A stretch of 64,000 nt of DNA from Mycolicibacter heraklionensis (GCF_019645815.1 NZ_CP080997.1:2484880-2548879), one strand, 5' to 3'; shown: positions 1 through 8,799, counted from the first letter of the stretch. A program made the numbers and translations. Notes: a model not told the origin generated them from the letters alone.

Positions 1-1
1 G

Positions 2-256
2 GGGCGCTCGTTCACGGCATTTCGCAAACGAGCCGGGCTGCCACCAGAATTGAGTCTGCACGCACTGCGGCACTCCTTTACCACCCACCTCCTGGAGGCT
101 GGCTACGACCCGCTGTTCGTCCAGGAACAGCTCGGGCACTCGTTTGCATCGACCACCTCGCTGTACACCTCGGTGTCGTCAGACTTCAAGCAGAAGACGA
201 TTCAACAAATGATCGCTCGACGCATCCGAATGGAGGAAGATCAGCCCGATGGCTGA
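2..256 (+). CDS. Tyrosine recombinase, C-terminal end (partial at left edge)
   Basis: About 84 C-terminal residues of a XerC/D-like site-specific recombinase; the gene enters from outside the window. Visible are the Arg-His box ([15 protein letters not shown]), the GH box (LGHSFASTT) and the likely nucleophile Tyr in [10 protein letters not shown]. Enzymes of this family cut and rejoin DNA through a phosphotyrosine link. Its TGA overlaps the ATG of the next gene by 8 bp, so the three genes at 2-2046 are probably translated together as a mobile-element recombination module. The attachment site and the rest of the catalytic domain are not visible. Confidence 0.9.
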   Translation, partial: GRSFTAFRKRAGLPPELSLHALRHSFTTHLLEAGYDPLFVQEQLGHSFASTTSLYTSVSSDFKQKTIQQMIARRIRMEEDQPDG

Positions 257-611
257 GCAACGCCGAATCGGCTTCCACTGGCATCTGCGCCGGATGATGG
301 CCGCCCACAACCTGTGGAAGTCCACCGAGCTGCGACCGCTGCTCAAATCGCGCGGAATCAACCTCTCCGACGCCCAGGTCTACCGTCTGGTTACCGGTGA
401 ACCCCAACGCATTCCGTCACGAACATTCGCCGCCCTCTGCGACATCTTCGACTGCACGCCCAACGACCTGTTCGAGCCGTACGTCGAGATGCAAGCCGCG
501 AAAACAGCCAACGCGCCACGGCCAAGTGACCTCGGCCTTAAACCGGGAAACCCGGTCGCCAAACGGATTCGGATCGTCCAGGACGACGATGGCCCGTCCA
601 CGCAAACCTGA
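249..611 (+). CDS. Small XRE-type helix-turn-helix protein of the recombinase module
   Basis: A 120-residue protein with one helix-turn-helix domain at about residues 10-80: [18 protein letters not shown] is the recognition region, and [18 protein letters not shown] is the typical Cro/C1 (HTH_26-like) end. The tail is basic and has no recognisable domain. It overlaps the upstream recombinase by 8 bp and the downstream zinc-ribbon gene by 23 bp. A purine-rich site (GGAGGA, about 232-238) precedes the ATG. The probable role is DNA binding as regulator or accessory factor of the flanking recombinases; this is inferred from position only. Confidence 0.8.
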   Translation: MAEQRRIGFHWHLRRMMAAHNLWKSTELRPLLKSRGINLSDAQVYRLVTGEPQRIPSRTFAALCDIFDCTPNDLFEPYVEMQAAKTANAPRPSDLGLKPGNPVAKRIRIVQDDDGPSTQT

Positions 612-2046
612 CGACCCGCAGCGGTGGCCAGTGCCCTGCGACCGATGCGGCGGGCACTACATGGTGGTCGCGAACTGGCCTAGCGAATCGGTCTGCGGCT
701 ACTGCTACCAGGCAGCCAAACGCGTCACCGGGATCTGCGCCTGCGGCCACCAGGGCGTTCTCCCCGGGATCATTGATGCTCACCCCGCGTGCCGCCGATG
801 CAGCGGCATCACGCTCAACGTCGACTGCATCGCCTGCGGAGACGAGGCCGAACTCTACAGCGGCGGCAAATGCCAACGCTGCGTGCTCGGCGATACAGCC
901 ATTCGGCTGCTGACCAACCCCGACACCGGCGTAGTTGCCCCGCAGCTGCAGGTCATCATTGACGCGCTCACCGCCATGCAGCGCCCCAATAGCGGACTGA
1001 CCTGGATTCGCCAACGCCACGTCGAACACGTCCTGCGTGAACTCGCATGCCACCCGACGCTCACCCATGAGCTTGTTGACCAGCTTCCGGCGGGACGTAC
1101 AACCAACTACGTTCGCGGCCTCCTCGTGGCTCATCAGTCGCTTCCGGCGCGCGACGAACGGTTAGCGCGGTTCCTGGATTGGGCGGCGATCGCGCAACAG
1201 CGCATCCTGACCGACGAGCACCGCAAGGTGATTGCCCGATATATCCGCTGGGGCCTGGAAAGACGGCTCCGCTCGATGGACACCGTCACCGACTCAGCGT
1301 TTCTGCGCGCCAAGCAGACCACGACCGTGACGATCGAGTTCTGCAACTGGCTCACCACCGAACACGACATCTCGATCGAGAACGTCACCCAAGCGCACAT
1401 CGACCTGTGGCAGTCGACCGGACCCACCACCCGGGAGCACATTCTGCGATTCGTCCGCTGGGCCATCAAGACCAAGCTGATCCCCTCGGATCTCCAGGTG
1501 ACTCCGCACCGGCGCGGTACCGCACCACGGCTATCAATCGCCGAGCAGAACGCCGTCATCGAGCACGTCGTACATCAACAAATTCTGCATCCACGCGACC
1601 GATTCGCCGCGATCTTGATGATCGTCTTTGCTCAGCGCGTCGAAGATATCGCCGCTCTCACCTGGGAGCAGGTGACGATCACAGCGGACTCCGTCAGCGT
1701 CAACCTGGCTGGCCTGCCCATCGATATGCCCCCGCCGCTCGATGAGCCCATCCGACTACTCGCGGCAGTCAACTACAACGGTCAAACTGCTGCACATCCC
1801 AACTCGCCCTGGGTATTTCGCGGGTATGGACCCGGAACTCACGTCACTCCGTCTCACCTTCGTAACCATCTGCGACCTGTTCTCGCTGCCCTCGAAGCAC
1901 GCCTTGGCACACTCAATGAACTCACCCAGACCACGCCAATCGCGATCCTGGCCGAAACACTCGGCTACAGCCCGCAGACACTCGAAGCCCACGCGAGAGC
2001 ATCGGCATCAACGTACGCCCGATACATTGCGACACGACTCGACTGA
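589..2046 (+). CDS. Zinc-ribbon recombinase-like protein of the recombinase module
   Basis: 485 residues if the ATG at 589 is used; the open frame extends further upstream but there overlaps the HTH gene. The N-terminal 120 residues hold three Cys-rich ribbons (CDRCGGHY...CGYC, CACG...CRRC, CIACG...CQRC). The C-terminal third resembles a divergent tyrosine-recombinase catalytic domain: FAQRVEDIAALTWEQV (Arg box), VTPSHLRNHLRP (second Arg box), LAETLGYS (a GH-like box with Tyr for His) and YARYIATRLD (candidate nucleophile). Whether it is catalytic or an accessory factor cannot be told. Overlap with the HTH gene argues for one operon. Confidence 0.75.
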   Translation: MARPRKPDDPQRWPVPCDRCGGHYMVVANWPSESVCGYCYQAAKRVTGICACGHQGVLPGIIDAHPACRRCSGITLNVDCIACGDEAELYSGGKCQRCVLGDTAIRLLTNPDTGVVAPQLQVIIDALTAMQRPNSGLTWIRQRHVEHVLRELACHPTLTHELVDQLPAGRTTNYVRGLLVAHQSLPARDERLARFLDWAAIAQQRILTDEHRKVIARYIRWGLERRLRSMDTVTDSAFLRAKQTTTVTIEFCNWLTTEHDISIENVTQAHIDLWQSTGPTTREHILRFVRWAIKTKLIPSDLQVTPHRRGTAPRLSIAEQNAVIEHVVHQQILHPRDRFAAILMIVFAQRVEDIAALTWEQVTITADSVSVNLAGLPIDMPPPLDEPIRLLAAVNYNGQTAAHPNSPWVFRGYGPGTHVTPSHLRNHLRPVLAALEARLGTLNELTQTTPIAILAETLGYSPQTLEAHARASASTYARYIATRLD

Positions 2047-2112
2047 CACCGGACAGACCCCAGAAAACTTGACGGTCCCAGTCCCTGACCGTGACCCCGA
2101 TGTCGAGGGGAG

Positions 2113-2745
2113 TTATTCAGTTGCTGAGATGAGTCTCGGGAGCAGCGCTTTGTCGACCAGAGCTTCGATGGTGGGAGGGGTCGGGGGTCGGTCGGAAAAG
2201 ATGCACCGGAAGATCAGGTAGCCCGGCAACAGATCGTAAAGCTCGTCGTTGACCGCCGCCGCGCCGATCTCGCCGCGACGGATCGCCTGCTGCAGGACGT
2301 GCCAGACCAGAGCTCTGTGTTCATGAAGGAACCGGTCTTGCATAACGTTGTTGAGCGCGGGATTGCAGGACATCTCGACGAGCACCGCTCGGATGGTTCT
2401 GGCGTGTTCTCGGCCCTGTTCGCAGATAATCTGGCCGAGACACAACAAGTCGCTGCGCAGGGTGCCGGTGTTGGGTGCAACAGCGTTCTGACGGGTGCCT
2501 TCGATGACGGCGGCTAGGATCAGCTCAGATTTCGAGGGCCAGCGCCGGTAGACGGTAGCCTTACTGGCATGAGCGGCGGCGGCGACGGCTTCCACTGTTA
2601 AGCCGTGGTACCCCTGCTCCTGCAGGATACCCAATGCCACCCCTAGTAGCTCGGTCTCGCGAGGCGACCACGCGGGTTCTGCGTCCGGGTCGGTTGTCGC
2701 GGCCATCGGTTTGTCGGGTGCGCGCGCTTCTCGGTGAGATCGCAT
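2113..2745 (-). CDS. TetR/AcrR-family transcriptional regulator
   Basis: About 210 residues. The N-terminal TetR DNA-binding domain contains GYHGLTVEAVAAAAHASKAT then VYRRWPSKSELI, the canonical second and third helices. The C-terminal part fits a TetR_C ligand-binding domain. The ATG at 2745 is preferred because a purine-rich AGGGGAAA lies upstream; the frame can be read from 2808. It sits downstream of, and in the same orientation as, the dszABC genes but beyond a strong terminator, so it is probably a separate unit. A role in controlling the dsz genes is possible but unproven. Confidence 0.85.
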   Translation of the reverse strand: MRSHREARAPDKPMAATTDPDAEPAWSPRETELLGVALGILQEQGYHGLTVEAVAAAAHASKATVYRRWPSKSELILAAVIEGTRQNAVAPNTGTLRSDLLCLGQIICEQGREHARTIRAVLVEMSCNPALNNVMQDRFLHEHRALVWHVLQQAIRRGEIGAAAVNDELYDLLPGYLIFRCIFSDRPPTPPTIEALVDKALLPRLISATE

Positions 2746-2832
2746 CCCCGTTTCCCCTACCAATTCGCGCACCCATTCCTCGTACACGGTCGCTGGGCCA
2801 GACGCCACCGCACTTCGACGATTATCTGGAGG

Positions 2833-2862
2833 TGTGCAGTACTACTCGCGTTGTGCTGTACT
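2833..2862. promoter_or_regulatory. Direct repeat upstream of the TetR gene (candidate operator)
   Basis: TGTGCAGTACT (2833-2843) recurs as TGTGCTGTACT (2852-2862), 10 of 11 bases identical and 19 bp apart, about 90-120 bp upstream of the TetR gene start. AGTACT in the first copy is itself palindromic. Spacing near two helical turns suits tandem operator half-sites. Autoregulation is an inference. Confidence 0.25.
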
Positions 2863-2890
2863 CACCCACCATGGCATGCCAAACCCAACA

Positions 2891-2934
2891 ACGGCGGGGC
2901 CGTCGGCCATCATTGTGTCAGACGGCCCCACCGT
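2891..2934 (-). terminator. Strong hairpin terminator downstream of dszC
   Basis: Arms 2891-2904 and 2921-2934 pair over 14 bp with one mismatch (2895/2930), around a 16-nt loop. The core is GGGGCCGTC / GACGGCCCC. It lies about 40-80 bp past the dszC stop and separates the dsz operon from the TetR gene. There is no clear U-run, as is usual in mycobacteria. Confidence 0.6.
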
Positions 2935-2974
2935 TCTGAGGCATTAACGCGTGCCCGGCAGCGCGATGCCGGGG

Positions 2975-4222
2975 TCAGGAAGTGAAGCCGGGTATCGGGT
3001 AGCGTTGGTTGAGGACGTAGTTTCCGACCTCAACGAATTTGTAAGAGACGGGATCGTGCAGCGTGTGGGTGCGGATGTTGCGCCAGAACCGGTCGAATCC
3101 GTATTTGGGGTGGGTTCCCCGGGCACCGATGACCTCAAAGATACGGCTGGTCACGTCCAGGGCCGCTTGGGTGGCTATGGCTTTGACTCCAGATATCTGC
3201 ACCATGAGTTCGCCGCGTTCTTGCGGAGTTAATGCGTCACCTTTGTCCCACGCGGCCTGCAGTAGCTGCGCGGCCTCGCGTGCTGCGGCGTCGGCGGCTT
3301 GTAGTTGGATGCCGAATTCGCCATAGCTGCGAATGATGTACGGATCCTCGACGGCTTGAGTGACCCCGGCCGGCGTCCAAGGACGTGCCTGCGTTCGGGT
3401 GTACTCGCGGGCTGTTTCGAGCGCACCGCGCGCGATCCCTAGGTAAACCGAGGAGAACACCAACTGCACGATCGGGCCGAACAGGCTTCCGCGCCCGGAC
3501 GCCAGGAACGCCTCGAGGATGGCATTGGGTTTGCCGAGCACCTCGTCGGGACGGACTACAACATTGTGGAATTCGGTGGTGCCGCTGTCGGTGCGCCGCA
3601 TCCCGAGTGCCTGCCAGTCATCGTTTGGCTGAACGCCTTCTCTGGTGGTGGGAATGGCCGCCGCTACGATGGCGCCTTGCTGCGCGGAACCCTCCGGTAT
3701 CACACCAAACACCAAGAGCAGGTCAGAGCCCTTGGCGCCACTGCTGAAGTGCTTGATGCCGTTAAGAACGTACCCGCCGTCATCGGCCGGGGTGGCCGTC
3801 ACCTTCCAATCCAGGATGTGGCTGTTGTTCTCGCTAGAGGCGTTCCCGGTCCACCAGTTGTTTTCGGCCAGTTGACGAAGCAGGCGTTCCTTTTGCTCGG
3901 GTGAACCCCACAGATCGATAACGGCTGGGGTGCTGAGGTGGTATCCGAACAAGTGGCCCAGAGATCCGTCGACCTTTGCGATCTCGCGCACCACTTCCAG
4001 GGCGGTAGGCCAGTCGGCTCCCCAACCGCCGAGGTGCCGGGGAACGGTCAACGAGAGCAGCCCACTGGCGCGTAGATCCTCACGCTCTTCTGTCGCCGAA
4101 CCACCTGCCTTGTCGCGCTCGACGACGGTAGTTTGCCACTTTCGCGTCAGCTCGCGCGCGACCTCGATGGGGTCGCCATGCCTACTGTTCTGTGTCGTGG
4201 TGGTGTCATCGGTCAACGTCAT
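2975..4222 (-). CDS. dszC: Dibenzothiophene monooxygenase DszC
   Basis: 415 residues with an acyl-CoA-dehydrogenase fold, very close to DszC of Rhodococcus erythropolis IGTS8. DszC oxidises dibenzothiophene to the sulfoxide and then the sulfone with FMNH2 and O2. Diagnostic stretches are GHLFGYHLSTP, NNWWTGNASSENNSH, KHFSSGAKGSDLL, ARPWTPAGV and RTHTLHDPVSYK; the last carries the His pair of the active site. The length fits the family (about 415). The ATG at 4222 is chosen because GGAG precedes it and it overlaps the dszB stop as ATGA. It is the last gene of dszABC and appears intact. Confidence 0.93.
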   Translation of the reverse strand: MTLTDDTTTTQNSRHGDPIEVARELTRKWQTTVVERDKAGGSATEEREDLRASGLLSLTVPRHLGGWGADWPTALEVVREIAKVDGSLGHLFGYHLSTPAVIDLWGSPEQKERLLRQLAENNWWTGNASSENNSHILDWKVTATPADDGGYVLNGIKHFSSGAKGSDLLLVFGVIPEGSAQQGAIVAAAIPTTREGVQPNDDWQALGMRRTDSGTTEFHNVVVRPDEVLGKPNAILEAFLASGRGSLFGPIVQLVFSSVYLGIARGALETAREYTRTQARPWTPAGVTQAVEDPYIIRSYGEFGIQLQAADAAAREAAQLLQAAWDKGDALTPQERGELMVQISGVKAIATQAALDVTSRIFEVIGARGTHPKYGFDRFWRNIRTHTLHDPVSYKFVEVGNYVLNQRYPIPGFTS

Positions 4223-5289
4223 TGCTGGTCTCCAGTCGTGGATTGGGTGAGGAATTGCGGTGCTGCCCACTGTGTGAGGTCCACCGGACGGTCGAGCAGA
4301 TTGTGGTCGAGGAGGAACTGTTGAGTTTGGTCGACAACGGCCAGCGCCGAGTCGTCAAGCATTGGGATCAGATGTTGGGCGAAATCAGCGCCGAAACCGC
4401 GTCCGATCGCCGAGGGCGTGACCCCGAGGTTGGCGGCATGGATGCCAACGGTGTCCTCGGCGTGGGCCTGTGCCCAACGGCCGGCTTGGACAGCCGCATC
4501 GACGAGTCGTTGCACCAGGTCGGGTCGCTCGTCAACCAACTGGGCGCTGACCGTCCAAACACTGGCATACCGGTTTCTTTTGTCGTCGCCGAGATCGGCG
4601 AGCACCCGCGCGCCGCTGAGGTCTTCTAGCTCCGCCGCCCAGGGCAACCACGTGAACAGCGCATCAACGTTGCCACTACTCAGGATGCCGCTCTGGTGGG
4701 CGGCCACGTCGGGAAACAGGTCAGCGCCTCTGACACTGGCCGCTGCTTCCAGCCGCTCTTCGGGCACGTCGACGCCAGGGCTTTCGATACGCACCAAGTC
4801 GACGTCACTGATCCTGATGCCTCCGATATGCAGGGTCTGCAAAAGTCCCCGCGCCTCCCAGGTGCCCAGCGCGATCAGTGTTTGCCGCCACGGATCCAAT
4901 TGCCGGTAGTCACCCAACTCGCCGGTGAGAATGCGGATCGCTGCGCCGGACACACCCACCCGCCGACCCCGCAGCTGCTCGGGTGATTTCACCGGGCTGT
5001 CAGCACGGACATAGATCCCTTGCCGACCGGCCAGAGGGGTGATGCCCAACAAGCGGGTGCGTCCTGGTGCTCGCAGGCCCTCACTGATAAGAGGTGGAAT
5101 TTCGCCACCAAAACGGGTGTAGGCGGGATGATCGTAGGTGAAATGCAACCCAGCTTGCGCGCCGCTCAGCACATTCAGCGAAATACCGTTGCCAGCCAAC
5201 AGGTTTGACTCCAGCGCTGTCAGCAGCGCGTTGGGAACCGGGCAATTGCTGTAGGCAAGAATATCTCGATCGATGTCTGTGGTGGTCAT
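4219..5289 (-). CDS. dszB: 2'-hydroxybiphenyl-2-sulfinate desulfinase DszB
   Basis: 356 residues, strongly similar to IGTS8 DszB, which hydrolyses 2'-hydroxybiphenyl-2-sulfinate to 2-hydroxybiphenyl and sulfite, the last step of the 4S pathway. The known catalytic residues are kept with a constant 11-residue offset: Cys16 (SNCPVPN, Cys27 in IGTS8), His49 (LHFTYD, His60) and Arg59 (YTRFGGEIPP, Arg70). The ATG at 5289 overlaps the dszA stop (TGATG) and has GGGAG six bases upstream, inside the end of dszA. The enzyme looks functional, but its substrate depends on DszA, whose gene is broken. Confidence 0.94.
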   Translation of the reverse strand: MTTTDIDRDILAYSNCPVPNALLTALESNLLAGNGISLNVLSGAQAGLHFTYDHPAYTRFGGEIPPLISEGLRAPGRTRLLGITPLAGRQGIYVRADSPVKSPEQLRGRRVGVSGAAIRILTGELGDYRQLDPWRQTLIALGTWEARGLLQTLHIGGIRISDVDLVRIESPGVDVPEERLEAAASVRGADLFPDVAAHQSGILSSGNVDALFTWLPWAAELEDLSGARVLADLGDDKRNRYASVWTVSAQLVDERPDLVQRLVDAAVQAGRWAQAHAEDTVGIHAANLGVTPSAIGRGFGADFAQHLIPMLDDSALAVVDQTQQFLLDHNLLDRPVDLTQWAAPQFLTQSTTGDQQ

Positions 5290-6081
5290 CAGATGCTCCC
5301 AACTTCGGGGCGAGCCAACCCAAGGTGCTCACGCAGCGTTGCCCCCTCGTACTCGGTACGGAACACACCACGTTGCTGCAACAGCGGAACCACCTGGTCG
5401 ACGAATTCCTCGTAAACACCAGGCAGATACGCCGCCGAAATGATGAATCCGTCAGCGGCCCCAGCCTCAAAGTGACTAACCAACTGATCAGCGATCTGTT
5501 CGGCAGTTCCAGCCCACTGCGGCACAAACCCGACGTTGGTGCCGTATCGGCGACCCAGCTCGGCCAACGTCAGGTCCGCACCGCCACCGGCCACCGCGGA
5601 AAACATCTGCAACATGGTCGGCACGTGACGATCACCAAGATCGGCGACGATGTCAGAAAACTTCGTATCCAGCGGATACTTGGAGAGATTCAAACCGCTA
5701 TGGCTCGACAACGTCGACAAACCCACCTCGGGATGCACCAGCGAATTGAGATATTCCAGACGCTCACGGGCCACCTGCTCAGTCTCACCGAGCACCGGCA
5801 TCACCGCGGTGAATACCTTTGTTTGCTCGGGGTCACGCCCCGCGGCCGCAACGTGAGCTTTGATGTCCTGATAGACCGCGCGCATGATGTCGAGGTTGGG
5901 CGAGACGCTGAATACCGCTTCAGCCCAGCGCCCCGCGAAGCGACGCCCCCGCGGCGACAGGCCGGCCTGCAAGATGACCGGTTCGCCCTGGCGTGACCGT
6001 GGAACCTGCAACGGGCCACGGACCGACAACCAGTGGCCGCGATGATTGACGTATTGAACCTTCTTGGGATCGGCGAACCGA
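5289..6081 (-). pseudogene. dszA: dszA, C-terminal part (gene split by an IS element)
   Basis: Codons for the last about 260 residues of dibenzothiophene-sulfone monooxygenase DszA, a bacterial-luciferase-like FMNH2-dependent enzyme. Typical stretches are [60 protein letters not shown] and [13 protein letters not shown]. The frame is intact from the insertion point to the stop. Joining this part to 7543-8116 and removing one 8-bp duplicate gives 1359 nt, a 452-residue protein, matching the usual DszA length. The fragment has no start codon of its own at the junction and is unlikely to be active. Confidence 0.93.
6074..6081. repeat. Target-site duplication, left copy
   Basis: CGAACCGA, repeated exactly at 7543-7550 on the far side of the insertion element. 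It falls in the dszA codons for Gly-Arg-Phe. Eight bp is typical of IS256-family insertion. Confidence 0.9.
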
Positions 6082-7542
6082 GGGTAAGTCCCCTGGGGTG
6101 GTGGGGTTTCGGGAGGCGGTCCGGCCAGGGTTGAAGGTCCCGGGTGTGTCGGTGCCGGTGTTGGGGTGGGCCATCGCGTAGTGATCGGTGAGTTACCTAC
6201 CAAGTGACTCAACAGGAAGACACACGACGCGATGACCCAGAACCATTCTGCCCTGCTGGCCCAGCTCGATGCACTCAAGTCCGCCGACTCCGGTGCGGTG
6301 TTCGCTGAGCTGATCCGCGCCGGGCTGCAGGCGCTGATCGAGGCCGAGGCCACCGAGGCGATCGGGGCCGGCCGCTACGAGCGCACCGGCGGGCGTAGCA
6401 CGCAGCGCAACGGGCACCGCCCCAAGACGGTGGCCACAACCGCCGGCGATATCGAGGTGGGCATCCCCAAGCTGCGGGTGGCTCGTTTTTCCCGTCGCTG
6501 CTGGAACGCCGCCGCCGCATCGACAAGGCCCTGCACGCGGTGATCATGGAGGCCTACGTGCACGGGGTGTCCACGCGCAGCGTCGATGACCTGGTAGCCG
6601 CGATGGGCGTCGAATCCGGGGTGTCCAAGTCGGAGGTCTCCCGGATCTGCGCCAAGCCTCGATACCGAGATCGAGGCGTTTCGCACCCGCAGCCTGGCTC
6701 ACACGCAGTTTCCGTACGTGTTCTGCGACGCCACGTTCTGCAAGGTGCGGGTCGGGGCGCATGTGGTCTCCCAGGCCCTGGTGGTGGCCACCGGGGTCTC
6801 GATCGACGGCACCCGCGAGGTGCTGGGCACCGCTGTCGGCGATAGCGAGTCCTTCGAGTTCTGGCGGGAGTTCCTCGCCTCGCTCAAATCGCGTGGTCTG
6901 TCCGGGGTGCACCTGGTGATTTCCGATGCCCATGCGGGCTTGAAAGCTGCGGTGGCCCAACAGTTCAGTGGGTCGTCGTGGCAGCGGTGCCGGGTGCATT
7001 TCATGCGTAACCTGCACACCGCCGTGGCCGCGAAGCATGCCCCCGCGGTGACCGCGGCGGTCAAGACGATCTTCGCCCACACCGACCCCGAGGGAGTCGG
7101 CGACCAGTGGGACCGCGTCGCCGACACCCTCGCCGAATCGTTTCCGAAGGTCGCGGCCATGATGGGCGAGGCCAAGACCGATGTGCTGGCGTTCACCGCG
7201 TTCCCGAAGGCCCACTGGCAGAAGATCTGGTCGAACAACCCCATAGAACGGTTGAACAAGGAGATCAAGCGCCGGGCCGATGTCGTGGAGATCTTCCCCA
7301 ACCCCGCGGCGTTCCTGCGCCTGGCGACGGCGGTAGTCATCGAAGCCCACGACGAATGGCAGGTCACCCGCCGCTATCTCTCCGATGTCTCCATGGACGA
7401 ACTACGCACCGTCATCGCCAAGAAACACACCGCCGAAGCGCTTGCCAAACAACACCAAATCGCTTAGCGTTCACCATGACTCGTCGATCACGACGCATGA
7501 ACCACGTCCGATCCGAAGTCCACCACTCCACGGGACGCTATC
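6082..7542 (+). mobile_element. IS256-family insertion sequence inside dszA
   Basis: A 1461-bp element bounded by exact 8-bp duplications of CGAACCGA. Imperfect terminal inverted repeats lie a few bases inside each end: GTCCCCTGGGGTGGTGG at 6088-6104 against GTCCCGTGGAGTGGTGG read inward from 7536 to 7520 (15 of 17 identical). It carries one transposase gene on the plus strand, opposite to dszA. Size, repeats and the transposase type agree with the IS256 family. Insertion separates residues 1-191 of DszA from the rest. Confidence 0.92.
6232..7467 (+). pseudogene. IS256-family (mutator-type) transposase, frameshifted
   Basis: Begins [15 protein letters not shown] and ends at a TAG at 7465-7467, about 410 residues if repaired. 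The DDE residues are recognisable in VFCDATF, VISDAHAGLKAA and NNPIERLNKEIKRR, with the RCRVHFMRN motif between. The frame breaks twice: one base appears missing near 6475-6482, and one C appears extra near 6656-6658. The middle segment (PSLLERRRRIDKALHAVIME) therefore reads in another phase, and phase 1 has a stop at 6541-6543. The two shifts cancel, so the ends share a frame. Probably inactive unless these are sequence errors. Confidence 0.9.
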
Positions 7543-7550
7543 CGAACCGA
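7543..7550. repeat. Target-site duplication, right copy
   Basis: CGAACCGA, identical to 6074-6081. It marks the right junction between the insertion element and the N-terminal part of dszA. Confidence 0.9.
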
Positions 7551-8116
7551 CCGCCGACCTTGTCCAACAACAAGGCATCCTCGGACCAAGAACTCCACAG
7601 CTTCTTGACGGCCTCCAAGAACTCGTCAGCCCGGTCATAACGGATGTCATGCTCAAGGTGCTCATCCACGCCGAAGTTGCGTGCCTCGGAGTCGTTGAGC
7701 GACGTGACCACATTCCACGAGATCCGGCCATCAGACAGATTGTCGAGCGTGGCAAATGCCCGAGCCACGTGATACGGCGGGTAGTAGGTCGTGGAAACCG
7801 TCGCGCCCAGACCCAATCGCTGCGTCACCGCAGCCATCGTCGCCACCACACTGGTCGGCTCCAACGCCACCGCGCCTTGCCCGCCCAGACCGACCCCGGT
7901 CTCCAAATTATCGCCATAGCTATCTTCGATAGCCAGGCCATCGGGAAGAAACAACAGATCAAACTTGCCCCGCTCCAGGGTCCGCGCAATCTGCTTGTAG
8001 AACTCGCCAGTCAGAAAACCGTTCGTCGCACCAACATGGCGCCACGCTCCATGCGCATGAGTCACGTTGCCAGCCGAGAAAAACCCGGCCAAATGTAGTT
8101 GGCGTTGTTCAGCCAT
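7543..8116 (-). pseudogene. dszA: dszA, N-terminal part (gene split by an IS element)
   Basis: Encodes residues 1-191 of dibenzothiophene-5,5-dioxide monooxygenase DszA, which with FMNH2 opens the sulfone ring to hydroxybiphenyl sulfinate. Near-exact family motifs are [61 protein letters not shown] and [15 protein letters not shown]. The ATG at 8116 has GGAGG 11 bases upstream. After Gly-Gly-Arg-Phe the frame runs into the insertion element and stops at 7538. This was the first gene of dszABC, so the operon promoter should lie just above 8116. Confidence 0.93.
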
Positions 8117-8535
8117 AGTCAGCAGTGCCTCCGTGGGGATCAGTTACCGAACAGCAATGCTCAACTACTGCAACCGATCCCAACAGAGTTAGGAGCCCGA
8201 TGATTCAAAGGGGCACCCAACACGCCGCTTCCTCCGGACGACCCACCCGACCTTCGCCGATTCTCGCCCCCGGACGAGTGCCGTCAAAGCGCCCGCCGCC
8301 TGTGAGCAAGATCACCAACCGGCGGGGTGTGCACCTCCGACCGGCTTCGAGACCCTGACGGCCACCGCGGCGGTATCGATGTAAAAATCAATGAAGCGGA
8401 TGGCTACCGCGCGGAACTCGCACCTCGCTAGCACGCACCGTTACCAGCTGGCGATACCTGCTGGAAGTGGTCAGATCGATCCGGTAACGTCGCTTTCTTC
8501 GCCTGATCTGCGGAGTCACCCTCTGGAGCGACGCA
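8117..8535. other. Gene-free stretch upstream of dszA (probable dsz promoter region)
   Basis: About 420 bp between the dszA start (minus strand) and a small plus-strand gene. Short open frames in it lack family features or good ribosome-binding sites and were not accepted. It must hold the dsz promoter, reading left from near 8116, but no convincing -35/-10 pair or operator stood out. Confidence 0.4.
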
Positions 8536-8694
8536 ATGCCCAACCATCACCCGTCTCGATCCTGGCGCGGATGTCCGATGTGCAAGCCGCATAAGCGCCG
8601 TGGCGCCGGCCGCGCGACCAAGGACCCAGTAGCTATACGCCGCCGCCTTGGGTATGCCCGTCGCTATTCGCGTCGCTCTACCGGGCGCAACTGA
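8536..8694 (+). CDS. Small basic CxxC protein (52 residues)
   Basis: ATG at 8536, stop TGA at 8692-8694, with GGAG about 7 bases upstream. The protein starts MPNHHPSRSWRGCPMCKPHK and is rich in Arg and Lys. A CPMC pair followed by KPHKRRG, and a later VAIRRRLGYARR stretch, resemble a family of very short actinobacterial proteins with a CxxCKPHK core that I recall but cannot name. Two Cys and nearby His could bind zinc, and the basic tail suggests nucleic-acid contact; both are inferences. It is too short for most gene callers and sits alone between dszA and the flavin reductase. Confidence 0.6.
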   Translation: MPNHHPSRSWRGCPMCKPHKRRGAGRATKDPVAIRRRLGYARRYSRRSTGRN

Positions 8695-8737
8695 AAACCT
8701 TGAGTCGACCCCTCGCTCACCCGCCCGACTGGCGTCA

Positions 8738-8755
8738 ATACGTCACAGTGACGAA
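8738..8755. promoter_or_regulatory. Palindromic 18-bp repeat, copy 1 (candidate operator)
   Basis: ATACGTCACAGTGACGAA; the core 8741-8753 is a perfect palindrome (CGTCAC-A-GTGACG). The same 18 bases recur at 9497-9514. The two copies flank the flavin reductase gene. Shape and length suit a TetR-type dimer site; the regulator is unknown. Confidence 0.5.
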
Positions 8756-8799
8756 ATGGTGATGACGCCCTGTGACGGGCCATCCGTGCGAAATCGGTT

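Noticed and set aside
1742..2221. Open frame overlapping the end of the zinc-ribbon recombinase-like gene
   Set aside because: Out of frame with that gene, no ribosome-binding site, and no recognisable protein.
6232..7467. Programmed frameshifting to make the transposase
   Set aside because: The shifts are about 180 bases apart, in opposite directions and without slippery heptamers, and IS256-type transposases are made from one frame. Mutation or sequence error fits better.
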